Assembly (NCBI RefSeq): GCF_020023995.1
Contig: NZ_NRRD01000001.1
Coordinates: forward strand, 367,642-431,641
Direction of reading: 5' to 3'
Origin: Rhodobacter sp. TJ_12
GTDB lineage: Bacteria > Pseudomonadota > Alphaproteobacteria > Rhodobacterales > Rhodobacteraceae
Length of the DNA stretch: 64,000 bases
The notes beneath the pieces are model-generated. The model did no database searches, was not told the origin of the DNA, and saw only the letters and a list, made by a program, of their open reading frames with translations. Shown here in pieces: positions 1-8,451 of this stretch. Positions within the stretch are counted from its first letter, which is position 1; every line of letters begins with the position of its first letter. The position numbers and the translations under genes were made by a program.

Positions 1-184
1 GCGCAGCATGCCGGGGTTCGAAGATCTGCCACGCACGACCTCGCCGCTGCGGCTGTCCAAGGCGTTTGGGCAATTGCCGGGCGTGGTGACCAAGGATCAT
101 TATGACAATGACCCCGATGACAATTCGGGCGTGTTGATGATTCAGGCCGAACCCGCGCGCCACGGCACCAATTTGCCTTACTAA
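1..184 (+). CDS. C-terminal end of an unidentified protein (5' truncated by window)
   Basis: An open frame runs from the left edge to a TAA at 182-184 and codes for about 60 residues ending in HGTNLPY. The tail is hydrophilic, rich in Asp, Pro and Arg, and has no membrane segment or motif I recognise. The next gene, azlD, converges on it from the other strand with only 6 bases between the stops, which supports this as a real gene end. No function can be assigned from the fragment. Confidence 0.5.
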   Translation, partial: RSMPGFEDLPRTTSPLRLSKAFGQLPGVVTKDHYDNDPDDNSGVLMIQAEPARHGTNLPY

Positions 185-190
185 GGTGGC

Positions 191-532
191 TTAGCCCAAA
201 AGCCACAGCACCCCATAAAGCGTCGCCAACCCGCCAATGATCGCGGCCAGCGTGTTGCGGGTGGCCAGCCCCACGCCAACCGTGGCCGCCGCAGCGGCAA
301 GGCGCGCCGGATCGGGCTGCCCGCCGGTGGCATCGGGCCAAAGCACCAAGGGCGCGACCAGCCCCGGCAGCACCGCGACGGCAGTGTAGCGCAGATAGCG
401 CAGCGCCCATTCGGGCAGCGGACGATCCCCGATCAGCCCCAAGAAGGAATAGCGCAGGAAAAAAGTGCCCACCCCCAGCGCAAGGATGATCAGCCAGATG
501 GCGGGGGCGCCGTACGTTTCTGCCGTGGTCAT
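191..532 (-). CDS. azlD: AzlD family branched-chain amino acid transport subunit
   Basis: A small hydrophobic protein of 113 residues with about four membrane segments, matching the AzlD/YgaH family in size and pattern. It contains the typical FFLRYSFL stretch near the N terminus and a glycine/alanine-rich C-terminal half. AzlD works with AzlC as a two-part inner-membrane exporter of branched-chain amino acids. The ATG at 532 was chosen over an upstream TTG because it overlaps the azlC stop by 4 bases (ATGA), a sign of translational coupling. Substrate is known only by family. Confidence 0.88.
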   Translation of the reverse strand: MTTAETYGAPAIWLIILALGVGTFFLRYSFLGLIGDRPLPEWALRYLRYTAVAVLPGLVAPLVLWPDATGGQPDPARLAAAAATVGVGLATRNTLAAIIGGLATLYGVLWLLG

Positions 533-1275
533 TGCTGTGCCCTCCGCCGGGCAAGCCAAAGCTCGGTCTGTGCACCCGCCGCCATTGCGAGCACTGCCGC
601 CACAATCAACCCTGTGCCCGCAGGCAAGAAGGCCAGCACCAGCGCCATGATGACCGAAACCGCCGCCGCCACCAGATGCGGGATCGAGCGCAACAGCGGC
701 GCAATCATCGCCAAAAAGGTGACTGGCACCGCGAAATCAAGCGCAAAGGCGGGCGGTATCGCCTTGCCCAAAAGCGCGCCCGCAAGGGTGGAGCCATACC
801 ACAAGGGCACGATCGGCACACAGGCGCCGGTGTAATAGGCCAGTTTCGCACGCAGGCTTTGTTTGGGGGCCAGCCGGTAATCGCTATCGGCCAGCGCAAA
901 GACCTGATCGACCATGGAATAGGCGACCAGCGCGCGTTGCCAGGCGGGCGCCGGGCCGACATGCGGCGCAAGCGAGGCGGAATACATCGCCATGCGCAGA
1001 TTCACCGCGAGCGAGGCCAAGATCACCATCACCGTGCTGGCATGGTCGTTCATCAGCTGCACTGCGGTGAATTGCGATGCGCCCGCAATCACCAGAACCG
1101 AAAAGCCCATCACCTCCAGCAGGTCAAAGCCCGCCTCATTGCCCGCGACGCCGAACAACAACCCGAAGGGGGCGATCACCAAAACGAAGGGCAGCCCCTG
1201 CCGCACCCCGCGCCAAAAGGCGGTGGTGGTTTCGGGGCCGGTGGGGCCGGTGTGCTGCGGCGTTGCATGTGTCAT
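529..1275 (-). CDS. azlC: AzlC family permease
   Basis: A 248-residue integral membrane protein of the AzlC/YgaZ family. After about 20 hydrophilic residues comes the family's opening segment with GLPFVLVIAPFGLLFG, followed by several further membrane spans. It is the larger subunit of the AzlCD exporter, and azlD follows with a 4-base overlap. A longer in-frame reading extends to 1788, but that part lies antisense to mobA and is rich in His, Arg and Pro, so the ATG at 1275 is preferred. It is divergent from mobA with about 87 bases between the starts. Confidence 0.88.
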   Translation of the reverse strand: MTHATPQHTGPTGPETTTAFWRGVRQGLPFVLVIAPFGLLFGVAGNEAGFDLLEVMGFSVLVIAGASQFTAVQLMNDHASTVMVILASLAVNLRMAMYSASLAPHVGPAPAWQRALVAYSMVDQVFALADSDYRLAPKQSLRAKLAYYTGACVPIVPLWYGSTLAGALLGKAIPPAFALDFAVPVTFLAMIAPLLRSIPHLVAAAVSVIMALVLAFLPAGTGLIVAAVLAMAAGAQTELWLARRRAQQ

Positions 1276-1362
1276 TGCGGGGGCTTGCTCGTCTCGGGGC
1301 GATAGGCGAGTTCTAGGGGGCATGGGCGCGCGCGCCAAGGGTGCGATTGTATCGGGGGCAAT

Positions 1363-1944
1363 ATGCGGATTGCAGGTCTGATCCTTGCGGGCGGGCAGGG
1401 GCGCCGGATGGGCGCAGACAAGGCGTTTGTGGTGCTGGCAGGGCAGCCTTTGGTGGCGCAGGTGGCGGCGCGGTTCGCCCCGCAGGTCGAAATGCTGGCG
1501 CTGTCGGCCAATGGCGAGCGCAGCCGGTTTGGCGATCTGGGCCTGCCGGTTCTGGCCGATGCCGACAGCGAGCTTGGCGCGGGGCCGATGGCGGGGGTGC
1601 GCATGGGCCTGCGCTGGGCCGAGGCCGAAGGGGCCGATCTTCTGGCCACGGTCGCGGTGGATACACCCCTTGTGCCGCGCAACCTTGTGGTGCGGCTTGC
1701 CGCTGCCGGGGCACCGGCCTATGCCAGCAGCGCCGGGCGCGGCCATTATACGGCGGCGCTGTGGCGCGTGGCCGATCTGGCGCGTCATGATGCGCTGTTC
1801 GCCGCCGGGGAACGCCGAATGCTGCCCTATCTGGAAGGCGCCGCACAGGTGGCTTTCACGGGCACGCCTGACCCTTTTGCCAATCTTAACAGCCCTGCCG
1901 ATCTGCCCGCGCTAGAGGCGGCGCTGCGGGGGCAGGCCGAATGA
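1363..1944 (+). CDS. mobA: Molybdenum cofactor guanylyltransferase MobA
   Basis: A 193-residue nucleotidyltransferase that joins GMP to molybdopterin to form the guanine dinucleotide cofactor (Mo-MGD) in the cytosol. The N terminus has the signature LILAGGQGRRMGADKAF, the GTP-binding loop with the conserved Lys, followed by a DTPL segment typical of the sugar-nucleotidyltransferase fold. Length is normal for MobA. The stop overlaps the start of the following acetyltransferase gene by 4 bases, so the two are probably translated together. No molybdoenzyme is encoded in this window. Confidence 0.93.
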   Translation: MRIAGLILAGGQGRRMGADKAFVVLAGQPLVAQVAARFAPQVEMLALSANGERSRFGDLGLPVLADADSELGAGPMAGVRMGLRWAEAEGADLLATVAVDTPLVPRNLVVRLAAAGAPAYASSAGRGHYTAALWRVADLARHDALFAAGERRMLPYLEGAAQVAFTGTPDPFANLNSPADLPALEAALRGQAE

Positions 1945-2525
1945 AAGTGACCTTGCGCCATGGGCTGGAGCGGGATCAGCGCGCGCAGGCGGCGCAACTT
2001 TATTGGGACGCCTTCGGTGGCAAGCTGGGCCGGGTGATCGGCCCGACCCCAAAGGCGCTGTGCTATATTGAACGGGTGATCGACCCGCATCACGTTATTG
2101 CCGCCACCGATGAAACCGGGCGGGTTCTGGGCGTGATCGGCTTTCGCACCCGGCAAGGGGCCTTTGTCGCGGGCACGAAATCCGATCTTGTGGCTGTTTA
2201 TGGCCTGTTCGGGGCGTTCTGGCGCATGCTGGCGCTGGCCGTCTTGGGGCAGGATCTGCCCCTTGGCGGGGTGTCGATCGACGGGCTGGCGGTTGCGGCA
2301 GGGGCACGTGGGCTTGGGCTTGGCGGGATGCTGGTCACCACCCTGTGCCAAGAGGTGCAGGCGCAGGGATTTTCGCGGGTGCGACTGGAGGTGGTGGGCG
2401 AAAACCTGCGTGCCCGCGCGCTTTACGACCGGCTGGGGTTCAAGGTGATCGGGCGCGCCGACCGTTGGCTTACGGCGGCGATCTTTGGCTATCGCACCGT
2501 GGTCGCAATGGAGCGGCAGCTTTAG
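1941..2525 (+). CDS. GNAT family N-acetyltransferase
   Basis: A 194-residue protein with the GNAT fold signature. The acetyl-CoA motif A is visible as ARGLGLGGMLV at about residues 121-131, and the later ENLRARALYDRLGF is the typical C-terminal GNAT element. It transfers an acetyl group from acetyl-CoA to an unknown amine. It starts inside the mobA stop (ATGA), which suggests co-expression but does not reveal the substrate. A strong stem-loop lies about 30 bases after the stop. Confidence 0.82.
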   Translation: MKVTLRHGLERDQRAQAAQLYWDAFGGKLGRVIGPTPKALCYIERVIDPHHVIAATDETGRVLGVIGFRTRQGAFVAGTKSDLVAVYGLFGAFWRMLALAVLGQDLPLGGVSIDGLAVAAGARGLGLGGMLVTTLCQEVQAQGFSRVRLEVVGENLRARALYDRLGFKVIGRADRWLTAAIFGYRTVVAMERQL

Positions 2526-2552
2526 CCCAGACTTGCCGTTCCCCGCAAACAA

Positions 2553-2578
2553 AAGGCCCTCCCAAGCGGGAGGGCCTT
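2553..2578 (-). terminator. Rho-independent terminator shared by GNAT gene and trcR
   Basis: An 11-bp perfect stem (AAGGCCCTCCC with its complement) and a 4-base AAGC loop lie between two convergent genes. On the minus strand the stem is followed by a T-rich run (TTTTGTTTG), so it best serves trcR, but it could also stop plus-strand reads. Confidence 0.8.
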
Positions 2579-2603
2579 GTAGATCAAACGGCGCAAGACA
2601 CGC

Positions 2604-3389
2604 TTAGCGTATCGGGCCGCTGTCCTCGTCATCCTCGTCTTCTTCATCGCCATGCGGCAGGTTAAAGAAGCTGTCAGCATCCGAGAAGTCTTTCGGATCG
2701 GCGTCTTTGTCCTCGGCCTTTTCGGGCTCGGGCGTGGTGCCCAAGGTGAAGCCTTCAAGCTCGGCAATCGCGCCGGGCAGGCGCGGCTCGGTGTCCATGC
2801 CAAGGCTTTGCTCGGTCGACACGAGTTTGCGCCGCTCGTCATCGCTCATCACGCCTTCGGCGGCGCGTTTCTTGGCGGCTTTTTGCACTTCGCTGTCAAG
2901 TTCCGACTGGCGGCACAGGCCCAAGGCCACCGGGTCGATCGCGGTCATATTGGCGATGTTCCAGTGCGTGCGTTCCCGGATCGAGGCGATGGTCGGCTTG
3001 GTCGTGCCCACCAGACGCGCGATTTGCGCATCGGCCAGTTCGGGGTGGAATTTCACCAGCCACAGAATTGCATTCGGGCGGTCTTGGCGTTTCGACAGCG
3101 GCGTGTAGCGCGGGCCACGGCGCTTGTCTTCGCCCACCGCAGCGGCGTTGAATTTCAGCCGCAGTTTATAAAGCGGATCTTTTTCGCCCTTTTCGATCTC
3201 TTTCGGGTCGAGCTGGTTGCCGGCCACCGGGTCTTGGCCCTTCACGCCCGCCGCCACATCACCATCGGCGATCCCTTGCACCTCAAGCTCATGCATACCG
3301 CAAAAATCAGCGATTTGCTTGAAGCTGAGCGTGGTATTGTCCACCAGCCAAACGGCCGTGGCCTTTGCCATCAGGGGCTTGTTCGTCAT
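2604..3389 (-). CDS. TrcR-type cell-cycle transcriptional regulator (DUF1013)
   Basis: A 261-residue protein matching the alphaproteobacterial DUF1013/TrcR family. The N terminus reads MTNKPLMAKATAVWLVDNTT and is followed by a helix-turn-helix-like region (FKQIADFCGMHELEVQGI). The C-terminal 50 residues are very acidic and low in complexity. The second ATG (3389) is chosen because AAAGG sits 9 bases ahead of it but directly abuts the ATG at 3398. Members are annotated as cell-cycle regulators, which I take from family knowledge only. It is divergent from the RNase T2 gene. Confidence 0.85.
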   Translation of the reverse strand: MTNKPLMAKATAVWLVDNTTLSFKQIADFCGMHELEVQGIADGDVAAGVKGQDPVAGNQLDPKEIEKGEKDPLYKLRLKFNAAAVGEDKRRGPRYTPLSKRQDRPNAILWLVKFHPELADAQIARLVGTTKPTIASIRERTHWNIANMTAIDPVALGLCRQSELDSEVQKAAKKRAAEGVMSDDERRKLVSTEQSLGMDTEPRLPGAIAELEGFTLGTTPEPEKAEDKDADPKDFSDADSFFNLPHGDEEDEDDEDSGPIR

Positions 3390-3522
3390 CGGGGCCATCC
3401 TTTACAAATCTTACCCGGGCCGTGAAACCGGCTGCGGCCTGGGCTTCCCCCCGGCCGCGGTCCATTTCTGGTGGGGAATTGTCGGCCTATATAGGCTCGA
3501 AACTGCGCGGAGGAAAGAGAAA

Positions 3523-4158
3523 ATGCGCGTTTTTGCGATTGCATGCGCCGCGCTTTTGGCCCTGCCTGCATGGGCCGAGGGCGAGCAGGCGGGCGCTTTC
3601 GACTATTACGTTCTTTCGCTCAGCTGGGCACCGGGGTGGTGCGCGACCGATGGCGCGGGCCGTGAGGCGGCGCAATGCGACCCAGCCAATGACGCGCATT
3701 TCGTGCTGCACGGGCTTTGGCCGCAAAATGAAACCGGCTGGCCCAGCTATTGCCGAACGACCGCCCGCAACCCAAGCCGCGCGCAAACCGCTGCGATGGC
3801 CGATATCATGGGGTCGGATGGCGCGGCGTGGTATCAATGGAAAAAGCACGGGCGCTGCGCGGGGCTTTCGGCGGTGGATTATTTCGCAACGGCGCGGCGC
3901 GCCTATGACAGCATCACCATCCCGCAGGTATTTACCGCGCTGCGCAAAGACATCCGCCTGCCTGCCGCAGAGGTGGAAGCGGCTTTCCTCGAAGAAAATC
4001 CGGACCTCTTGCCCGAGATGATCACCATCACATGTCGCCAAGGCCGGATACAGGAGGCACGCATCTGCCTGACGCGGGATCTGACACCCCGGCGTTGTGG
4101 CCCGGATGTGATCCGCGATTGCCAGATGAGCGATGCGCTGATGGAAAAGGTGCGCTAG
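3523..4158 (+). CDS. Secreted RNase T2 family protein with altered active site
   Basis: A 211-residue protein with an N-terminal signal peptide (MRVFAIACAALLALPAWA) preceded by a GGAGGAAAG ribosome site. The first RNase T2 active-site block is intact: FVLHGLWPQ with His63. The second block reads WYQWKKHGRC; the usual HEWxKHG has become YQWKKHG, so the expected His and catalytic Glu are Tyr104 and Gln105 while His109 remains. Six or more cysteines fit the disulfide-rich fold. It probably acts in the periplasm, but its nuclease activity may be reduced or changed. Confidence 0.85.
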   Translation: MRVFAIACAALLALPAWAEGEQAGAFDYYVLSLSWAPGWCATDGAGREAAQCDPANDAHFVLHGLWPQNETGWPSYCRTTARNPSRAQTAAMADIMGSDGAAWYQWKKHGRCAGLSAVDYFATARRAYDSITIPQVFTALRKDIRLPAAEVEAAFLEENPDLLPEMITITCRQGRIQEARICLTRDLTPRRCGPDVIRDCQMSDALMEKVR

Positions 4159-4195
4159 GCCCTGTGTGGCTGGTGCCCGAATTAAGCCGATGGGC

Positions 4196-4651
4196 TTAAC
4201 TGGCCGGGGGCTCGCGGTCTTCCAGCATCGCCAGCTTGTGATCGGCGGCGATTTCGGGGCCGCCCTCGGGGGCTTCGTTTTCGCAAATCCACGCTTTGGC
4301 GGCCGCTAGCTCTGCGCGTGGGAAGGTGCGCACCGGGCAGCGGATCAGCGGTGCAAAAAGCCGCACACCGCCATTGATCCACGACACGTCGCTGACCACG
4401 GCGATGCGTGCGAAATCGGCCAGATGCAGCAGGCCGACCTTGCCATCTTCGAACATCGCCCCGGCGGTGAAACCCTCGAAATCCTCGCCCAGCGCGTAAA
4501 GCAGTTTCAGCTTGCCGCTGGCGGCAAGCCCCGCCTCGACGGCGGGGATCAGATCCTTGACATAGGCATCATGATCGATCCGCCCATGCGCCTCGACCGC
4601 CAGAACATCGGCGGGAAAGCCCTCGAGCTGGGTGAAATGTCCGTCCGGCAT
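4196..4651 (-). CDS. SpoIIAA-like (STAS-related) protein
   Basis: A 151-residue soluble protein resembling the SpoIIAA-like family (PF11964): an opening strand (VLAVEAHGRIDHDAY), then a helix and the strand LKLLYALG, then a helix with ARIAVVSD. These proteins have a STAS-type fold; cellular roles are mostly unknown. A GAGGAGG ribosome site precedes the ATG. It lies 12 bases downstream of the quinone oxidoreductase gene and on the same strand, so it is probably the last gene of the COQ9-QOR operon. Confidence 0.75.
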   Translation of the reverse strand: MPDGHFTQLEGFPADVLAVEAHGRIDHDAYVKDLIPAVEAGLAASGKLKLLYALGEDFEGFTAGAMFEDGKVGLLHLADFARIAVVSDVSWINGGVRLFAPLIRCPVRTFPRAELAAAKAWICENEAPEGGPEIAADHKLAMLEDREPPAS

Positions 4652-4663
4652 CGCCTCCTCCTC

Positions 4664-5656
4664 TTAGCTGTCGCGAACTTTCAAAACGATCTTTCCGATA
4701 TGGGCATTGGTTTCCATGCGCGCATGGGCCTCGGCGGCCGCTTCTAGCGCAAAGCTGCTGTCGTGCACGACCTTGAGCTTTCCGGCCGCGACCATAGGCC
4801 AAACCTCGGCGCGCAATTGCCGCGCGATCTCGGCTTTGGCGGCATCGGATTGTGGGCGCAGCGTGGCCCCGGTGATCGTGAGGCGGCGCAGCATCACTTG
4901 GGCAAAGTTGATCTCGGCTTTGGGGCTTTCAAGGAAGGCAATGAAAACCATCCGCGCGTCATCCGCCATCGCCTTGATGTTGCGCGTGATATAACTGCCG
5001 CCGACCATATCGAGCACAAGGTTCGCGCCCCCCTCGGCGCGCAGGACTTCAACGAAATCGGTCTCGCGATAGTTGATCGCGGTGGCACCCAGCGCATCGC
5101 AGGCGGCGCATTTGCTATCGCTGCCCGCCGTGGCCCAAACCCGCGCACCCAGCGCCGTGGCGATTTGAATGGCGGTGGTGCCAATGCCAGACGAGCCGCC
5201 ATGCACCAAGAACCGCTCGCCCGCCTTAAGCCCGCCGCGCATCACCACAGTGGACCAGACGGTGAAACAGGTTTCGGGCAGGCAGGCCGCGTCGCGCAGG
5301 CTGACGCCTTGCGGGATCGGCAGCACATGGACGGCAGGGCAGGTGACATATTCGGCATAGCCGCCGCCCGGCAAAAGCGCACAGACCGCATCGCCCACTT
5401 GCCAGCCCGAAACCTCTGGGCCGACGGCGGCGATGATGCCCGAACATTCCAGCCCCGGCAGGTCCGAGGCCCCGGGCGGGGCCTTATAGGCGCCTGCGCG
5501 TTGCAGCGCATCGGGGCGGTTCACACCCGCCCAGGCCACCTCGATCAGCACTTCGCCCGGGCCGGGCACCGGCACCGCGCGGCTGGCGGGTTTGAGCATT
5601 TCCGGCCCGCCGGGGGCCGAAATCTCGACGCAGCGCATCTGTTGCGGCAGGCTCAT
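4664..5656 (-). CDS. Zinc-free NAD(P)H:quinone oxidoreductase (zeta-crystallin type)
   Basis: A 330-residue member of the medium-chain dehydrogenase family, quinone oxidoreductase branch. It has the N-terminal GroES-like domain (WAGVNRPDALQRAGAY) and the NADPH-binding segment VHGGSSGIGTTAIQIA near the middle. The zinc-binding cysteine pattern of true alcohol dehydrogenases is absent. It would reduce quinones or quinone-like electrophiles with NADPH in the cytosol. The ATG at 5656 overlaps the COQ9 stop by 4 bases and follows AAGGAGG, so the longer upstream reading is rejected. Confidence 0.88.
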   Translation of the reverse strand: MSLPQQMRCVEISAPGGPEMLKPASRAVPVPGPGEVLIEVAWAGVNRPDALQRAGAYKAPPGASDLPGLECSGIIAAVGPEVSGWQVGDAVCALLPGGGYAEYVTCPAVHVLPIPQGVSLRDAACLPETCFTVWSTVVMRGGLKAGERFLVHGGSSGIGTTAIQIATALGARVWATAGSDSKCAACDALGATAINYRETDFVEVLRAEGGANLVLDMVGGSYITRNIKAMADDARMVFIAFLESPKAEINFAQVMLRRLTITGATLRPQSDAAKAEIARQLRAEVWPMVAAGKLKVVHDSSFALEAAAEAHARMETNAHIGKIVLKVRDS

Positions 5657-6330
5657 ACGGCCTCCTTCTGGGGCATGTGGCCCGGCGCCGCCATCCGGCA
5701 TGGCGGGCGCAGGTTTTCCAGCACGCCCTTAAGGCCGGGCACCTTCATCAGCCCCGACTTCACCTTGTCGAAGGCCAGCACATTCTCGATCCGGTGATCC
5801 AGAAAGGCCCAGCTTTCCGCATGGTCTTCGCTGTCATCGCCGATCCAAAAAAGCGTGGTGGATGAAATCACCCCCGACAGCGTCAGCCGCTTGGTATACC
5901 AGTTGTAATCTTCGCTCGTGTCGCCCAGCGCGCGCCAGATCAGATCGGCGGTATCCCAGACCAGCTTGGCGCCGGTGGCAGCGTTTTGCGGCAGCGCAAA
6001 GATCGAGGCGCCGCGGCTGACCAGATCGCGGTCGACCAGATCGAACCGCATGCGCACGGCGGCGGCGACCTTGTCGCGAAACCGCATCCCCTCGAAATCG
6101 GCTGCGGCCAAAGCTTCGGCCAATTGCCGGTCCGCGGCGCGGTGATACTCTACCGCCAGATCGACCGCACCGCGCGGGCAGGCGAGCCGCGCCAGCGCCG
6201 GGTCAATTTCCAGATCCGCAATCGCGGCCTTGAAAGCCGGTTCCGACCAGCCGTCGAAGGGCACATGCGGTTCAATCGCGTCAAGCAGGTCGGCGCGCAG
6301 GCGCGACACTTCCAGATGGTCGTTTTTCAT
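5653..6330 (-). CDS. COQ9 family protein
   Basis: A 225-residue protein of the COQ9 family, also described in bacteria as the 'rpsU-divergently transcribed protein', which fits exactly: rpsU starts 105 bases away on the other strand. The WYTKRLTLSGV and TTLFWIGDDSE segments are characteristic. In mitochondria COQ9 binds lipids and helps ubiquinone synthesis; a similar role here is inference. The ATG at 6330 is preferred over an upstream start at 6360 because it follows AAGGGAAAAGCG. It is translationally coupled to the quinone oxidoreductase gene. Confidence 0.88.
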   Translation of the reverse strand: MKNDHLEVSRLRADLLDAIEPHVPFDGWSEPAFKAAIADLEIDPALARLACPRGAVDLAVEYHRAADRQLAEALAAADFEGMRFRDKVAAAVRMRFDLVDRDLVSRGASIFALPQNAATGAKLVWDTADLIWRALGDTSEDYNWYTKRLTLSGVISSTTLFWIGDDSEDHAESWAFLDHRIENVLAFDKVKSGLMKVPGLKGVLENLRPPCRMAAPGHMPQKEAV

Positions 6331-6434
6331 CGCTTTTCCCTTGTGAGGCACAGTAGACAAATGCCTTTCCCTTTGCTATATCGCCGCTTCCTGCAAAGCG
6401 ATGCAACTCAAACTTAGGAAGGTGGTGACACCAC

Positions 6435-6641
6435 ATGCAGGTCAGCGTTCGCGACAACAACGTCGAACAAGCGCTTCGTGCCCTGAAGAAAAAACTTCAG
6501 CGCGAGGGGGTTTTCCGTGAAATGAAGCTTAAGCAGCATTTCGAAAAGCCGTCCGTGAAAAAAGCGCGCGAGAAGGCCGAGGCCATCCGCCGTGCCCGTA
6601 AACTGGCGCGCAAGAAGGCCCAGCGCGAAGGCGCGCTCTAA
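6435..6641 (+). CDS. rpsU: 30S ribosomal protein S21
   Basis: A 68-residue, very basic protein beginning [20 protein letters not shown], a clear S21 sequence. S21 sits on the small ribosomal subunit near the anti-Shine-Dalgarno end of 16S rRNA and helps start translation. Length is typical. An AGGAAGG site lies ahead of the ATG, and a strong terminator follows 40 bases after the stop, so it appears to be a single-gene unit. Confidence 0.97.
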   Translation: MQVSVRDNNVEQALRALKKKLQREGVFREMKLKQHFEKPSVKKAREKAEAIRRARKLARKKAQREGAL

Positions 6642-6682
6642 GCACAGGCGTTTGAACACGCTGGCGGGTTCGCCCGCAACGA

Positions 6683-6714
6683 AAAACCCCCGAGGCATCG
6701 CCGTCGGGGGTTTT
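6683..6714 (+). terminator. Bidirectional rho-independent terminator after rpsU
   Basis: AAAACCCCCGA pairs with TCGGGGGTTTT across a 10-base loop. The run of T after the stem on the plus strand, mirrored by A's before it, makes it usable in both directions. It separates rpsU from the convergent chemoreceptor gene. Confidence 0.92.
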
Positions 6715-6744
6715 GCTTTTTCGGGTGCCCGTTGCGGGCGCTTT

Positions 6745-8451
6745 TCAAGCCACGCGCTGTTGCGGGGCGCCTTGGGCTTCGGTGCGGAAATGGACCATCG
6801 CCTCGCGCAATTGTGTTGCCATGCCATTGAGCGCACGGCTCGCCGCCGTGGTTTCTTCAAACATCGCGACATTTTGCTGGGTCACCGAATCAAGCTGTTC
6901 GACCGAACCGTTGATATCGGACAGGGCGCGGGACTGTTCTTCGGCAGACCGGGCAATCTCGCCCACGCGGCTCGCAATATTTTCCACCGCTTTGGTGATG
7001 TCATCCAGCGTCGTGACCATCTGGTTGACCAGTTCCACCCCGGTTTTCACCTGCCGTTCCGAGGATTGGATCAGCGTCGAGATTTCGCGCGCCGAGGCCG
7101 AGGAGCGTTGCGCAAGGTCACGCACCTCCGAGGCGACAACGGCGAAACCACGCCCGGCTTCACCGGCGCGGGCGGCTTCTACCCCGGCGTTCAGCGCCAA
7201 AAGGTTGGTCTGGAAGGCAATGTCGTCGATGACCGAGGTGATCGAGGCGATCTGATGCGAGCTTTGCTCGATCTCGCCCATCGCATGGATCGAGGCGCTG
7301 CCCACTTCGGTGCTTTCGCGCGCCAGCTTTTCGGCGCCTTGCGCGGCCTCGGCGGCAGAGCCTGCCATTTGCGCGGCAGAGCCGACCGCGCTGGACAGTT
7401 CATTCATCGCGGCTGCGGTATTTGCCAGCGCATGAGCCTGTTTCTCGGTCCGGGCCGACAGATCTTCCGAGGCGCCGTTGATTTCGCCAATCTGGGTATT
7501 GATCTCTTCGGCGCAATTGAGCGCGACGCTAATGGCCGAGGAAAGCTGTTCCACAGCTTCATTGAAATCCGCGCTCAGCGTGCCGTATTCGGAGGTGTCG
7601 ATCCGCGCGAGGCGCACCGTCAGATCGCCATCCGATAGCATCCGCAGCGCAGTGCGCAATTGGCTCACCACTTCCTCGGAATGCTGCGCATGTTCGCTGC
7701 GTTCGGAGGCCAGCTTGTCAGAGGCTTCCAGCGCGCGCGCATTTGCATCGGCTGCGCGTTGCGCGGTCTCTTCAGACTGACGGCGCATCGCTTCGGCTTC
7801 TTCAAGCGCTTCTTCGGCTTCATGCTGGCGCAATTCGGCATTCTGCGCGGCTTCTTCGGCCACGCGCTGTGCCGCTTCCGCCTGTTCGGACATGGCTTGC
7901 AAGTCGACAAGCTGCGCGGAGATCGAGGCTTCCATCTTCTGGCGATGCAGCACCGTTGCGATCAGAACAGCGGTTTCCACCACCACGATCGCGCCATGAA
8001 GGGCCGTCCGTTCGATATTCGCCAAAAGTTCGACGCTGGGGTAGACCAGACGCGGCACAAAGACCGACAGCGACAAGTGATGCAGCGCGATGGTGGCGGC
8101 GGCAAAGATCAGCGGGCGAATATCCACCATCGCGATCAGCGCCGCCATGACCGCGAAATAGACCATGTGGCTATCAATCTGCCATGGATGCCCGGCCAGC
8201 GCGGCAGTAAAGGCGATGGCCTGCCCGACCAACCCCTGTGCCACCAATGTGCGCCCGCTGGTCGTGTCGCCGCGCAAATAGCCCAGCAAGGTCACCCCGA
8301 CGAACACCCAGGCGATGATCGAGGCGGTCAGGGTCGCCGTGCCAACCCAGATCGCCACCCCGGTGACCAGAACCGCGCTGGCGACGATCGCCATCAGATA
8401 CCATCTCAGCCTTCTCGACGACCCGCCCTGTTCGGTGCTTGTTCCCGTCAT
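6745..8451 (-). CDS. Methyl-accepting chemotaxis protein with multi-span membrane N terminus
   Basis: A 568-residue chemoreceptor. Residues ~15-165 form about six membrane spans with no large periplasmic domain. A long Ala/Glu-rich coiled coil follows (~170-270), then a HAMP-like stretch (LSDGDLTVRLARIDTSEYGTL) and a full signalling domain whose hairpin tip reads EVRDLAQRSSASAREI. The C terminus (GAPQQRVA) lacks the CheR-binding pentapeptide. It should bind CheW/CheA and sense a signal at or within the membrane. Its start codon immediately follows the stop of the small exported protein gene, so the two form an operon. Confidence 0.93.
   Translation of the reverse strand: MTGTSTEQGGSSRRLRWYLMAIVASAVLVTGVAIWVGTATLTASIIAWVFVGVTLLGYLRGDTTSGRTLVAQGLVGQAIAFTAALAGHPWQIDSHMVYFAVMAALIAMVDIRPLIFAAATIALHHLSLSVFVPRLVYPSVELLANIERTALHGAIVVVETAVLIATVLHRQKMEASISAQLVDLQAMSEQAEAAQRVAEEAAQNAELRQHEAEEALEEAEAMRRQSEETAQRAADANARALEASDKLASERSEHAQHSEEVVSQLRTALRMLSDGDLTVRLARIDTSEYGTLSADFNEAVEQLSSAISVALNCAEEINTQIGEINGASEDLSARTEKQAHALANTAAAMNELSSAVGSAAQMAGSAAEAAQGAEKLARESTEVGSASIHAMGEIEQSSHQIASITSVIDDIAFQTNLLALNAGVEAARAGEAGRGFAVVASEVRDLAQRSSASAREISTLIQSSERQVKTGVELVNQMVTTLDDITKAVENIASRVGEIARSAEEQSRALSDINGSVEQLDSVTQQNVAMFEETTAASRALNGMATQLREAMVHFRTEAQGAPQQRVA

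Noticed and set aside
1276..1788. N-terminal extension of azlC
   Set aside because: It is antisense to mobA and lacks the hydrophobic character of AzlC.
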